NCBI RefSeq assembly: GCF_002929275.1
Contig: NZ_PJIK01000012.1
Coordinates: forward strand, 62,001 to 126,000
Source: Arthrobacter sp. ZGTC131
GTDB lineage: Bacteria; Actinomycetota; Actinomycetes; Actinomycetales; Micrococcaceae
DNA length: 64,000 nucleotides
Reading direction: 5' to 3'
In this document: positions 42,830-51,667 of the stretch, in pieces
How the letters are laid out: each line of letters starts with the position of its first letter
Position numbering within the stretch: position 1 is the first letter of the stretch
Made by a program: the position numbers and the translations under genes
The notes under the pieces: model-generated
Databases searched by the model: none
The model's input: the letters and a program-made list of their open reading frames with translations, nothing else
What the model was told of the DNA's origin: nothing

Positions 42830-43663
42830 TCAGCCCGGCTGGTTGGCGAGGGCCAGCGACCTCACCAGGTGCCTCGGCTTGAGCCCGCGCATGGTTGACG
42901 GATCGAGGGCCGCACGGCGGAGCTTGCGGGTGTAGTCCTCCTTGGGGGATGTCAGGACTGACGCGGTGGTGCCCGACTCCACGAGCTTGCCGCGCTGCAT
43001 CACCATGACGCTATCGCTGATTTCCTGCACCACGCCAAGGTTGTGCGAGATGAAGACGTACGTAATGCCGGTCTCCTCCTGGATGGATTTCAGCAGCCGC
43101 AGCACCTGGGCCTGCACGGACACGTCCAGGGCGCTGGTGGCCTCGTCGCAGACCAGCAGTTCCGGCTTGGATGCCAGGGCCCGTGCGATGCCGATCCGCT
43201 GCCGCTGGCCCCCGGAGAATTCCGCCGGATGACGGTCCAGGGATTTGGCCGGCAGGCCCACCTGGTCGATCAGCTTCGCCGCGGCCTTGTTCCGCTCGGC
43301 CCGGGACCTCACGCCCTGCAGTTTCAGCGGCTCGGCCACGATCTCCTGGGCCGTGAGGTGCGGGTCCAGGGAACCGTAGGGATCCTGGAAGACCATCTGG
43401 AACTTGGAGCGCATCGGCCGCAGCTTGGCTTCGCTCATCGCGGCAATGTCCGTCCCGTCCAGTTCGATCCGGCCGCCGGCCGGCGTCACCAGCCGCATCA
43501 GCGCCTTGGCGATGGTGGACTTGCCGCAGCCGGATTCACCGACGACGGCGATCGTCTTGCCTTTGTCCACCGAGAAGGACACATCGTCCACGGCCCGGAA
43601 GGTGCCGCCGGGCACGTGGTAGTCCACCACGAGGTTCTCGACGGAGAGGAACGGCTTAGTCAT
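42830..43663 (-). CDS. Oligopeptide/Dpp-type ABC ATPase (second, DppF/OppF-like)
   Basis: A 277-residue importer ATPase: Walker A GESGCGKSTIAKAL (about 41-54), Q-loop MVFQDPYGSLDP, signature FSGGQRQRIGIARAL, Walker B LLVCDEATSALDVS and switch His YVFISHNLGV. Its start overlaps the stop of the DppD-like gene by 8 bases. Dpp/Opp-type systems in actinobacteria often import oligosaccharides or glycopeptides as well as peptides. The C-terminal extension is short, without the usual iron-sulfur Cys motif of DppD/DppF. Confidence 0.94.
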   Translation of the reverse strand: MTKPFLSVENLVVDYHVPGGTFRAVDDVSFSVDKGKTIAVVGESGCGKSTIAKALMRLVTPAGGRIELDGTDIAAMSEAKLRPMRSKFQMVFQDPYGSLDPHLTAQEIVAEPLKLQGVRSRAERNKAAAKLIDQVGLPAKSLDRHPAEFSGGQRQRIGIARALASKPELLVCDEATSALDVSVQAQVLRLLKSIQEETGITYVFISHNLGVVQEISDSVMVMQRGKLVESGTTASVLTSPKEDYTRKLRRAALDPSTMRGLKPRHLVRSLALANQPG

Positions 43664-44729
43664 GGCGGACTCCAGTCCTGGTCAGGGGGGCGGCGCCGGG
43701 CGCCGTGGTGGTGGTGTCGACGGCGGGACGTCCGACGGCGGGACGTCCGACGGCGGTCGCGTCGCCGCCGGCGGTGCCGTCGCCGTCGGCGGTGCTGTCG
43801 CCGTCGTCGTTCTTACGTACGCCGGGGTCTTCACTTGAGGCGGTATCGCCTGCGGGCACCGCCGGGGTTTCGTCCCAGGGGCCCAGGACCGGCACGGCCG
43901 CCAGGAGGCTGCGTGTGTACTGCGTGGCGGGATGCTCCACGATCTGCTGGACCTCGCCGGACTCCACGAACGAGCCGTCCTTCATCACGTGGATCCGGTC
44001 CGAGATGAGCCGGGCCACGCCGAGGTCGTGGGTGATCATCAGGATGCCGATGCCGCGCTGTTCCTGGAGCTCCAGCAGGAGATCCAGGATGCCGCCCTGA
44101 ACGGTGACGTCCAGGGCCGAGGTGGGCTCGTCGGCTACCAGGAGCTGCGGTTCGCTGGCCAGGGCGATGGCGATCAGCACGCGCTGGAGCATGCCGCCGG
44201 ACAGCTGGTGGGGGTACTTCTTCAGCTGCTTGTCCGGCGTCGGGATGTGGACCTGCTCCAGGAGGCGGATGGCCCGGGCCCGGACGGCGTCCTTCTCCTT
44301 GGAGGCGGCGCCGGCAATCCGAATGGCTTCGGACAGCTGGCTGCCGATCGAGTGCACCGGACTCAGGGCGGTCATGGGGTCCTGGGGTATCAGCGCGAGC
44401 GTTTTGCCGCGGACCTTGTCGATTGCCTTGGGCTCGGCGATCACGTCGGCCCCGTCGATCAGCACGGAGCCCGAGATCACGGCCAGGTCCTCCGGCAGCA
44501 GCCGCAGGATGCCCATCGCCGTCGTCGATTTCCCGGAGCCGGACTCACCGATGATGGTGACGGTTTCGCCCCGGTGGATGCTGAAGCTCACGGAGTCCAC
44601 GGCGCGGACGATGCCGGCGTCGGTGATGAGTTCCACCTGGAAGTTGCGGATCTCCAGCAGGGCCTGCTCCTGATGGCCGGTGTGGGCGTGCGCTGTGTTG
44701 GTTTGGCCTGCGGCGTCGTGTGCGTTCAT
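43656..44729 (-). CDS. Oligopeptide/Dpp-type ABC ATPase (first, DppD/OppD-like)
   Basis: An importer ATPase of about 357 residues: Walker A GESGSGKSTTAMGIL, Q-loop ALIPQDPMTALSPVHS, signature LSGGMLQRVLIAIAL, Walker B LLVADEPTSALDVTVQ and switch His ILMITHDLGV. The C-terminal about 65 residues are a low-complexity Asp/Gly/Ala/Thr tail with a duplicated VGRPA motif, probably a recent in-frame expansion and dispensable. The ATG at 44729 has AAGG about 8 bases upstream; GTG 44738 is a near alternative. Co-translated with permease and second ATPase through overlaps. Confidence 0.94.
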   Translation of the reverse strand: MNAHDAAGQTNTAHAHTGHQEQALLEIRNFQVELITDAGIVRAVDSVSFSIHRGETVTIIGESGSGKSTTAMGILRLLPEDLAVISGSVLIDGADVIAEPKAIDKVRGKTLALIPQDPMTALSPVHSIGSQLSEAIRIAGAASKEKDAVRARAIRLLEQVHIPTPDKQLKKYPHQLSGGMLQRVLIAIALASEPQLLVADEPTSALDVTVQGGILDLLLELQEQRGIGILMITHDLGVARLISDRIHVMKDGSFVESGEVQQIVEHPATQYTRSLLAAVPVLGPWDETPAVPAGDTASSEDPGVRKNDDGDSTADGDGTAGGDATAVGRPAVGRPAVDTTTTAPGAAPLTRTGVRHD

Positions 44730-44730
44730 G

Positions 44731-45666
44731 TCAGGCACCCTTCTTCTTGCGGCGGGGACGGTCGCGGAGGCCGTCGCCCAGCAGGTTCACGCCCACCACC
44801 ATGAGCACGATCACCAGGCCGGGCAGGGTGACCATCCACCAGGAGGTGGTGATGTAATCCTGGCCGTCGGAGATGATGCGCCCCCAGGTGGCGAACGGCC
44901 GCTGCGGGCCGGCGCCGAGGAAGCTGAGCGCGCTTTCCAGGAGCACGGCCTGGGCCAGGAGCAGCAGGACCACCAGCGTTGCCTGCTTGATGACGTTGGG
45001 GATGATGTGCTGGATGAGGATCTGGATCCGGTGCAGGCCCAGGATCCGGGCCGCGGACACGTAGGGCTTTTCGCGTTCCACCAGCACCATGGACCGCGTC
45101 AGCCGGGCCACTTCCGGCCATTGGGCTATGGCGATCACGAACGTGATGACCGGGATGGAGGGGCCGAAGAGTGCCACTACAAGGAGCAGCATCATCAGCA
45201 GCGGCAGCGACATCTGGGCCTCGAGGATGCGCGAAACCACGGTGTCCACCCAGCCGCCGAAGTAGCCGGCCGCGGCGCCGAGGATGATGCCGATGGCGCC
45301 CGAGACCACCACGGCCAGGATGCCGATGGTCAGCGAGACCTGGCCGCCGTGCAGGACGCGGGAGAGCAGGTCGCGTCCGAGCTGGTCGGTGCCGAAGAGG
45401 TGGCCGTCCATGAGCGGCGGGAGCCGGCGGGCGGACAGGTCCTGGTGGTTTGCGTCCGGCAGCGGAAGCAGCTGGGCCAGCAGGATGGGGATGATGACGA
45501 TCAGCGTGCAGACCGCGCCGATCCGCAGCTTCCACTGCGCTGCCTTGCGGCGGCGGGTGGCGCCCGCCTTGGCGATCAGCTCCTTGGTGACGGCGCTCGG
45601 GGACGGCGTCCTCGCCGGAGGCATGTCTGCCGGGACTTCTGCCGGGGGTGCGGTGTCGAGGCTCAT
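44731..45666 (-). CDS. ABC permease (DppC/OppC-like)
   Basis: A 311-residue permease of the peptide/nickel importer family. It has a cytosolic N-terminus (to about 45) and six membrane helices. The family block is HLFGTDQLGRDLLSRVLHGGQVSL (about 89-112). The ATPase-docking EAA loop is VSAARILGLHRIQILIQHIIPNV (about 203-225). The C-terminus is basic (RDRPRRKKKG). Its ATG overlaps the stop of the DppB-like gene (ATGA). It forms the translocation pore with that partner for an unknown oligo-substrate. Confidence 0.94.
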   Translation of the reverse strand: MSLDTAPPAEVPADMPPARTPSPSAVTKELIAKAGATRRRKAAQWKLRIGAVCTLIVIIPILLAQLLPLPDANHQDLSARRLPPLMDGHLFGTDQLGRDLLSRVLHGGQVSLTIGILAVVVSGAIGIILGAAAGYFGGWVDTVVSRILEAQMSLPLLMMLLLVVALFGPSIPVITFVIAIAQWPEVARLTRSMVLVEREKPYVSAARILGLHRIQILIQHIIPNVIKQATLVVLLLLAQAVLLESALSFLGAGPQRPFATWGRIISDGQDYITTSWWMVTLPGLVIVLMVVGVNLLGDGLRDRPRRKKKGA

Positions 45667-46598
45667 GCTGTTGCCGCCTTTCCAAGACGAACGCGGGGAT
45701 CAAGAAGGGGGTAGGCGAGGTCGATGACCAGCTGGACGGCTACGGCCAGTAGTGCCGTCAGCAGGACTGTGGCCTGGATCAGGGGGTAGTCGCGGGTCTC
45801 GAGGGCACGGACGATCAGTGAACCGACGCCCGGCCAGGCGAACACCACCTCCACCACCACCACGCCGTTGAGCATGGCGGCGAACCGGGTACCGAGGGCG
45901 GTGAAGACGGGAATGGCGGAGTTGCCCATGGCGTAGCGCCAGGTCAGGACCGAGTTCCGGACGCCGCGGGACCGTGCCACAGTAAGGAACGGTGCCGCGA
46001 AGTTCGCGGTCATCTCGCGCCGGACCATCCGCGAAATCAGGGCGATCTGGAGAATGGCGATGGTGACGGTGGGGAGCACCAGCCCGCCCCAGGTGGCAAA
46101 GCCCGACGCCGGGAACAGCGGGATCAGGACGGCGAAGCCGGTGAGGAGCATGATGCCGGTCCAGAAGTCCGGCATGGACTGCCCGGCGATGGTGAGGACG
46201 TTGACGCCGAGTTCGCGGTTGGTGTCCGGGCGGCGGGACATCCACACGCCCAGCGGGATAGCCACCACCGCGGTGAGGAGGATCGATGCGGTGGCGAGCG
46301 TCAGCGTGTAGGGCATCCGCTCGGCCACCACCTGCATGGCCGGCGCCTGGAAGGAGTATGAGGTGCCGAGGTTGCCGGTAAACAGCTGCTGCAGGAAGAT
46401 CCAGTACTGCTCCAGCACGGGGCGGTCCAGTCCGAACTGCTCGCGGACCTTGGCCAGCTGTTCGGTGGTGGCGAGCGGTCCGGCGTAGGACACGGCAGGA
46501 TCACCCGGGGCCAGGCGGATCAGGATGAAGACGGTGGAGACGGTGAGGAACACTGTCAGCAGGCCTTGGCCGAGCCGCTTGAGGATGTAGTTGGTCAT
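45663..46598 (-). CDS. ABC permease (DppB/OppB-like)
   Basis: A 311-residue permease. The first helix, with the MTNYILKRLGQGLLTVFLTV start and IRLAPGDPA, is the standard OppB opening. Five more helices follow. The EAA region is FLTVARSRGVRNSVLTWRYAMGNSAIPVF (about 197-225), and it ends in a membrane helix (LVIDLAYPLLDPRVRLG). It lies 3 bases after the binding-protein gene and overlaps the DppC-like gene, so it belongs to the same message. Confidence 0.94.
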   Translation of the reverse strand: MTNYILKRLGQGLLTVFLTVSTVFILIRLAPGDPAVSYAGPLATTEQLAKVREQFGLDRPVLEQYWIFLQQLFTGNLGTSYSFQAPAMQVVAERMPYTLTLATASILLTAVVAIPLGVWMSRRPDTNRELGVNVLTIAGQSMPDFWTGIMLLTGFAVLIPLFPASGFATWGGLVLPTVTIAILQIALISRMVRREMTANFAAPFLTVARSRGVRNSVLTWRYAMGNSAIPVFTALGTRFAAMLNGVVVVEVVFAWPGVGSLIVRALETRDYPLIQATVLLTALLAVAVQLVIDLAYPLLDPRVRLGKAATA

Positions 46599-46601
46599 GA
46601 C

Positions 46602-48176
46602 TCAGGCCTCCAGCCGGACGTCAACGAGGGGGTAGGAGTTGGTAGGGGCCAGGGATAGGCCGCCCACCCGCTTCTGATGGGCCAGCACGGACTTGGGCAC
46701 GAACGCCCAGGCGCACGGCCAGGTGTCCCAGATGGCCTTCTGCGCCACGGCCAGCCGCTGCTGCCGGCGGACCGGATCCACCTCGGAGGATGCCGCCTGG
46801 ATTTTGGCCTGCACCTCGGGGAACACATAGCCCTGGTAGGTGTCGCGGGTCTTCTCCTTCTCGGGAGTGCCGGCATACATGCCCTGCATCATGGTGATGG
46901 CCAGGCCGGTGGGGCTGCTGAAGCCGTTGCCCAGGAGGTCCCAGTCGCCCTGCTTGCCCTGGCGCCAGGCCAGGATGTTGCCGCCGGGCTCGAACTGCTG
47001 GAGCTGGGTTTTCACACCGACGGCGCCGAACATTTCCACGAGGGCCTCCATGACGGAGGTGTCCGACGCGAACTCGCCGGTTTCCCAGATGATTTTCAGG
47101 TTCAGGTCCGTGACGCCCAGGCTCTTCAGCCTTGCCTTGGCCTTCCCCGGATCGTAGGTGTAGGTGCCGGTCTTCGAGTAGCCGGTGAGGCTGGATGGCA
47201 CCACGCCTTCGGCCGCGCTGACCGAATCGACCAGCACGTCCTTGACCAGCGCCTCGCCGTCGACGGCCCAGCTGAGGGCCTCGCGGACGCGGACGTCGGC
47301 AAGCGGGTGGCCGGCGGGCTTGCGGAAGTTGTAGAAGATCTGGTTCAGCCGAAGGCTGGAAGCTTCGGCAAGGACGACGCCGGGAAGCCCCGCCAGCTGT
47401 TCGCGCGAGTCAGGGGTGATGGAGTCGATGACGTCCACCTCGCCGCTGCGAAGGGCGATCACGCGGCTGGATTCCTCGGGGAGGAAGCGGACCTCGACGT
47501 TGTCCACCTTGGGAGCCGGGCCCCAGTAGTTCTCATTGCGCCTGAGGCTGTAGGTGCCGGCGCCGCGGTTGTACTTGGTGACCACATAGGGGCCGGAGCC
47601 GACGCCCTCTTGCAGTTCCTCTGGCTTGTTCTTGGCTGCCGGGCTGATCAGGATCATGCTCATGAGCGAATCCAGGATGGGAATGGGGTTCTTGGACTCC
47701 ATCAGGAAGGTGCGGTCATCAACGGGCACCACAGTGGGGAACTCGGGGAAGAACCCGGCGACGAAGGATCCCTGCACCTGCTGGTACATCTTCAGGGCCG
47801 TGGCGATGTCCTCGATGACCACCGGCGTGCCGTCGGAGTATCGGACGCCCTCGCGGAGCCTGACGGTCCACTGCGTGGGCTTGGTCATCTTGAAGCTTTC
47901 CGCAAGCACCAGCACCGGCTTGGTTTCGGGCCCGATGGCCGTGAGTCCTTGGCGAACGGCGCGCTGGACGGTGACGGCGGCGTCGAACTGGTTAAGTTTG
48001 TTGTCCAGGCTGACAAGCGACCTGTTGAGGGCCAGGGTCAGGGTGCTGGGACCCGGCAGGCCCGTGGGCCCGGCACACCCGGCGATGGAGCCTGTGCCCA
48101 GGAGAAATCCGGCGGCTGCGCCGAACTGCAGGAGGCGGCGCCGTGAGATCTCACTTCCTTGAGGAAGAACGGTCAT
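46602..48176 (-). CDS. ABC substrate-binding lipoprotein (family 5, Dpp/Opp type)
   Basis: A 524-residue extracytoplasmic binding protein. The N-terminus has a twin-arginine-like signal (SRRRLLQFGAAAGFLLG) ending in a lipobox (SIAGC), so it is exported, perhaps by Tat, and lipid-anchored. SBP_bac_5 landmarks are TKPTQWTVRLREGVRYSDGTPVVIEDIATALK (about 110-141), GSGPYVVTKYNRGAGTYSLRRNENYWG and VREALSWAVDGEALV. The ATG at 48176 is fixed by GAGAGG 6 bases upstream; the frame's extension is not family-like. First gene of the leftward catabolic operon, divergent from the kinase-PdxA fusion. Confidence 0.94.
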   Translation of the reverse strand: MTVLPQGSEISRRRLLQFGAAAGFLLGTGSIAGCAGPTGLPGPSTLTLALNRSLVSLDNKLNQFDAAVTVQRAVRQGLTAIGPETKPVLVLAESFKMTKPTQWTVRLREGVRYSDGTPVVIEDIATALKMYQQVQGSFVAGFFPEFPTVVPVDDRTFLMESKNPIPILDSLMSMILISPAAKNKPEELQEGVGSGPYVVTKYNRGAGTYSLRRNENYWGPAPKVDNVEVRFLPEESSRVIALRSGEVDVIDSITPDSREQLAGLPGVVLAEASSLRLNQIFYNFRKPAGHPLADVRVREALSWAVDGEALVKDVLVDSVSAAEGVVPSSLTGYSKTGTYTYDPGKAKARLKSLGVTDLNLKIIWETGEFASDTSVMEALVEMFGAVGVKTQLQQFEPGGNILAWRQGKQGDWDLLGNGFSSPTGLAITMMQGMYAGTPEKEKTRDTYQGYVFPEVQAKIQAASSEVDPVRRQQRLAVAQKAIWDTWPCAWAFVPKSVLAHQKRVGGLSLAPTNSYPLVDVRLEA

Positions 48177-48253
48177 CGTTGACCTCTCGGTTGAACGGGA
48201 CGGCTGGCGGCCGGTTGGCCTGCGCCGTGTTACATGGATCACTCTGCCACTCC

Positions 48254-48291
48254 TGCGCAGAATGCGCAAGAGCGCTGGCGCATTCCGCGCA
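48254..48291. promoter_or_regulatory. Double GCGC-N5-GCGC operator in the divergent promoter region
   Basis: Two similar dyads, TGCGCAGAATGCGCA (48254-48268) and GGCGCATTCCGCGCA (48277-48291), are themselves arranged as a larger inverted repeat (13 of 14 arm bases match). Their centres lie 23 bases apart, about two helix turns, as for cooperative binding. They sit in the 205-base gap between the binding-protein gene and the kinase-PdxA fusion, so one regulator could control both directions. The DeoR protein at 38075 is the nearest candidate; this is inference. Confidence 0.65.
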
Positions 48292-48381
48292 GTCATGCCA
48301 TGATGGAGCTATCGACGACGCGGGGGGACTCATCCCGGCCGGTTCCGAATCGGGTGGACCTACAGAAGAAAGGAGGATGAC

Positions 48382-50793
48382 GTGACCGCAGTCCTTATCC
48401 AGGCGGACGACTTTTCCGGCGCAGCAGAAGTGGGGCAATGCTTTGCCACCCAGGGCCTGGGAACGCGCCTCCTCCTGGCCGGCACTGAAGCCGGAACTCA
48501 AGCCTTGACGGACAGCGACGGCCCCGACGTCCTCGTGGTGGACACGCATACCCGGGCCGTCGCACCGGAAGCGGCCGAAGCGGCGGTTTCCGCGGTCTTC
48601 GGCGGCACCACGGCAGCCCGTGCGCAGGTCCTTTTCAAGAAGCTGGATTCACTGTGGCGCGGCAACGTAGGCCCCGAAGTGGCCGCGCTGACGCGCTTGG
48701 GCTACCACGTCGTGGTGGCCGGGGCACTCCCCCAGCTGCGGCGATCCGTGGTGGGCGGCCAGCCCTTTGCCGACGGCGTCCGGCTCGACCGCACGGCACT
48801 CTGGCAGGCGGAGGACGCCGCGCCGCCGTCGTCAGTGGAGCAGGTGCTGAACCGGCCCGAAGGCTCCGCCTTTGTTTCGGCCGACCTCGACGTCGCGAGG
48901 TCCGGCGGCCTGGCAACCTTTCTGACTGACGCCCTGTCAGCCGGCGGTCCAGTCACGGTGATTGCCGACGGCGAGACCGAAGCGGACCTGGAAGCCGTCG
49001 CCGACGCCCTTCTGGAACTGGAGTTCACGGCTGCCGGCCGCCGGATCGTTCTGGCCGGGACGGGCGGCGCCGCCGCGCTCCTGGCAACGAAACTGGGCTC
49101 AAGACTGGGCAGCCAACCTGCGCGAATCACGCAGAATGAGCCTGCCCGGTGGCAAGATCATGCATCGGCGCGCGTAGTCCCGCCGGTGCTGGCCGCCGTC
49201 GGCTCCGCCTCCGCCACGGCGGCGGCGCAGCTGCTGCGGCTGGAAAATGTCGGCTTCAGCGCACTGCGCATAGCTCCTGCCGAGCTCCGCGAGCCGGAAG
49301 CCTGCTGGCAGCGGCTCCAATCGGCAAAGCAGCTGCTTTCCGCGGGCACGCCAACCGCGCTGACGGTCAGCGGCGCCGTCGTGAATCCACAGGACTCCGG
49401 CGTGATCGTCCGCAGCCTCGGACGGTTGGTGGCAGATGCCGCCGGCGGCGCCGACCTCATCCTCACCGGCGGCGAAACCGCCCGCGAGGTGCTCGATGCC
49501 TTCGGGATCCGCCACCTGGCGCCGCTGGCGTCCGCGCAGCACGGAGCCGTAGTCAGCCTGTCGGATGACGGGCGGCTGGTCGGCACCAAGCCCGGCAGCT
49601 TCGGGGACGAGCACGCTCTCGTCGAGCTGTACCAGTCCATCAAGGACCTCCGCGCCGCGGCCCTTCCCGCAGGCCCGGCCACAGAACACCCTGAGAATCC
49701 CTCCCACGAATCTGGAGCAGACATGACATCCGCAGCAGCCAACAACACTGAAGCGAGCAACACCGAGCAGGACACCCGGCCGTTCATCGCCGTGACCATG
49801 GGCGACGGCGCCGGCGTCGGCCCCGAAGTGACAGTGGGCGCGCTCCTGGCCGAGAACGCCTACCGCGACTGCCGGCCGGTGGTCATCGGGGACACGTACC
49901 GTTTGCGGCTGGGTGCCACGGCGCTTGGCGTGGAAGCGGACATCGTGGAGGTGGTGAGCGTCAGTGAAGCTGTCTTTGAGCCGGGCCGCATCAACGTGAT
50001 CGATCCGAAGCTGCTGCCGGCGGACCTGCCCTGGGGCCAGGAATCGGCCGAAGCCGGCAACGCCGCCTACCACTACATCAGGATCGCCTGCGAGCTCGGC
50101 ATGAGCGGCCAGGTGCAGGGCATCTGCACCGCGCCGCTGAACAAGGCCGCGCTGCACAAGGCCGGGCACATCTACCCCGGGCACACGGAACTCCTGGCCC
50201 ACTTCATGGGCATCGAAGAAGTGTCCATGATGCTGTCCACCCCGAAGGTCAAGGTCATCCACGTGACCACGCACATCGGCCTGATCGATGCGATCAACAA
50301 GATCGAGCCCGGCCTGGTGGAACGGACGGTCCGTCGTGGCTACGAAGCCATGCAGCGCGCCGGGATCGCCAACCCGAAGATCGGCGTCTGCGCCATCAAC
50401 CCGCACGCCGGCGAGAACGGGCTGTTCGGCTACGGCGAGGAAGCGGAGAAGATCACCCCCGCCATCGAGAAGCTCCAGGCCGACGGCATCGACGCCCGCG
50501 GTCCGCTGCCGGCCGACACCGCCTTCTTCCTGGCCGGCCGCGGCGACTACGACCTCATCGTCGCGATGTACCACGATCAGGGCCACGGACCGGTCAAAGT
50601 CCTCGGCATCGAAGCCGGCGTCAACATCACGGTGGGGCTGCCCGTCATCCGCACGTCGGTGGACCACGGCACCGCCTTCGACATCGCCGGCAAGGGCATC
50701 GTCGAGGTCGGGAGCATGATCGAGGCCCTGCGCCAGGCCGCGGAAATGTCACCGAGCCCGGCGGCGTCGCCCATCCAGGCCCCGCAAAACTAG
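48382..50793 (+). CDS. Four-carbon acid sugar kinase (DUF1537) fused to PdxA-family dehydrogenase
   Basis: A single 803-residue frame with two complete enzymes. Residues 1-425 are a DUF1537 (OtnK/DtnK) kinase: LIQADDFSGAAEVGQCFA, VVDTHTR, LFKKLDSLWRGNVGPEV, and the ATP region VSGAVVNPQD, ILTGGETA, KPGSFG. After a polar linker (426-460), residues 461-795 are a PdxA-type metal-dependent dehydrogenase/decarboxylase: AVTMGDGAGVGPEV, CTAPLNKAALHKAGH, YPGHTELLAHF, NPHAGENGLFG, MYHDQGHGPVK and HGTAFDIAGKG. In known pathways DtnK phosphorylates D-threonate/D-erythronate and PdxA2 oxidises and decarboxylates the product to dihydroxyacetone phosphate. AGGAGG precedes the start. An internal ATG at 49723 with GGAG 6 bases upstream could also yield PdxA alone. 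Confidence 0.93.
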   Translation: MTAVLIQADDFSGAAEVGQCFATQGLGTRLLLAGTEAGTQALTDSDGPDVLVVDTHTRAVAPEAAEAAVSAVFGGTTAARAQVLFKKLDSLWRGNVGPEVAALTRLGYHVVVAGALPQLRRSVVGGQPFADGVRLDRTALWQAEDAAPPSSVEQVLNRPEGSAFVSADLDVARSGGLATFLTDALSAGGPVTVIADGETEADLEAVADALLELEFTAAGRRIVLAGTGGAAALLATKLGSRLGSQPARITQNEPARWQDHASARVVPPVLAAVGSASATAAAQLLRLENVGFSALRIAPAELREPEACWQRLQSAKQLLSAGTPTALTVSGAVVNPQDSGVIVRSLGRLVADAAGGADLILTGGETAREVLDAFGIRHLAPLASAQHGAVVSLSDDGRLVGTKPGSFGDEHALVELYQSIKDLRAAALPAGPATEHPENPSHESGADMTSAAANNTEASNTEQDTRPFIAVTMGDGAGVGPEVTVGALLAENAYRDCRPVVIGDTYRLRLGATALGVEADIVEVVSVSEAVFEPGRINVIDPKLLPADLPWGQESAEAGNAAYHYIRIACELGMSGQVQGICTAPLNKAALHKAGHIYPGHTELLAHFMGIEEVSMMLSTPKVKVIHVTTHIGLIDAINKIEPGLVERTVRRGYEAMQRAGIANPKIGVCAINPHAGENGLFGYGEEAEKITPAIEKLQADGIDARGPLPADTAFFLAGRGDYDLIVAMYHDQGHGPVKVLGIEAGVNITVGLPVIRTSVDHGTAFDIAGKGIVEVGSMIEALRQAAEMSPSPAASPIQAPQN

Positions 50794-50863
50794 GGGCGCT
50801 GCGGCAGCCGCCGCGCTAGCCGGGTTCGGCGGCTGGCCGGGCACCAATGCTAGCCAGGCGGCT

Positions 50864-51640
50864 TCACGAAATCTGCAGGCCTCCGTTGATGTCGTACGTC
50901 GCGGCCGTGATGAAGCCAGCGTCCTCGCCCATCAGGAACACCATGAGCGCTGCGATGTCCCGGACCGAGCCGACCCGGCCCACCAGGATGTCCGCCGACA
51001 TTGCCGCCTTGCGTTCTTCCGTCAGGGTGCCGCCCATGATGTCCGTGTCCACGGGACCGGGGGCGATGCAGTTGACGGTGATGCCGTGCTGGCCCATTTC
51101 CCGGGCCAGCGCGCGTGTGAACCCGATGATGGCAGCCTTCGAGGCGCTGTAGGCCACCTTGGAGTAGGTGCCGCCGCCGCGCTGCGCCGAAATCGAGGAG
51201 ACACTGACGATCCTGCCGAGCTTGCGTTCGATCATCCCCTTGAGCACCCGCTGGGTCACCAGGAACGTGCCGGTCATGTTGATTTTGAACACCCGCTCCC
51301 ACGCTTCGAGCGTTTCGTCCATGAACTCCGTGGGGGAACTGATGCCGGCCAGATTGGCCAGGCCGACAATCGGGGGCAACGTCGATTCCACTTCGTCGAT
51401 GGCCGCGTTCACGGTTGCCTGGTCGGACACGTCAGCGCCCACGCCCAAGGCCTTGACGCCATAGACGGACGTGATCTCCTCCGCCGCCCTCCGCGCCGCA
51501 TCGCCGTCGATGTCCAAAATGCCCACTGCCCAGCCCTGGCTGGCCAGCATTTCCGCCGTCGCGCGGCCAATGCCTCGCGGAGACGCGGCGCCGGTCAGCA
51601 CCGCGGTCCGCTCGGCCGGGAACGTTTCGTGTTGAGTCAT
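50864..51640 (-). CDS. SDR-family oxidoreductase
   Basis: A 258-residue classical SDR: cofactor motif LTGAASPRGIGRATAEML (about 15-32), Asp adenine-site in ILDIDGDAARRA, NLAGIS (NNAG-type), catalytic Ser in SVSSISAQRGGGTYSKVAYSASKAAI with Tyr and Lys in YSASK, and IAPGPVDTDIMGG. It looks like a 3-oxoacyl reductase or a sugar-acid dehydrogenase. It follows the MFS gene by 27 bases, same strand, so transport and oxidation of one substrate are probable. GAGGAAC precedes the ATG. Convergent with the kinase-PdxA fusion. Confidence 0.92.
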   Translation of the reverse strand: MTQHETFPAERTAVLTGAASPRGIGRATAEMLASQGWAVGILDIDGDAARRAAEEITSVYGVKALGVGADVSDQATVNAAIDEVESTLPPIVGLANLAGISSPTEFMDETLEAWERVFKINMTGTFLVTQRVLKGMIERKLGRIVSVSSISAQRGGGTYSKVAYSASKAAIIGFTRALAREMGQHGITVNCIAPGPVDTDIMGGTLTEERKAAMSADILVGRVGSVRDIAALMVFLMGEDAGFITAATYDINGGLQIS

Positions 51641-51667
51641 GTTCCTCAGCCCTTCGTTGCCTGGATG

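Noticed and set aside
43700-43800. GGGACGTCCGACGGC direct repeat as a mobile-element footprint
   Set aside because: It encodes an in-frame duplication in the disordered tail of an ABC ATPase; simple slippage explains it.
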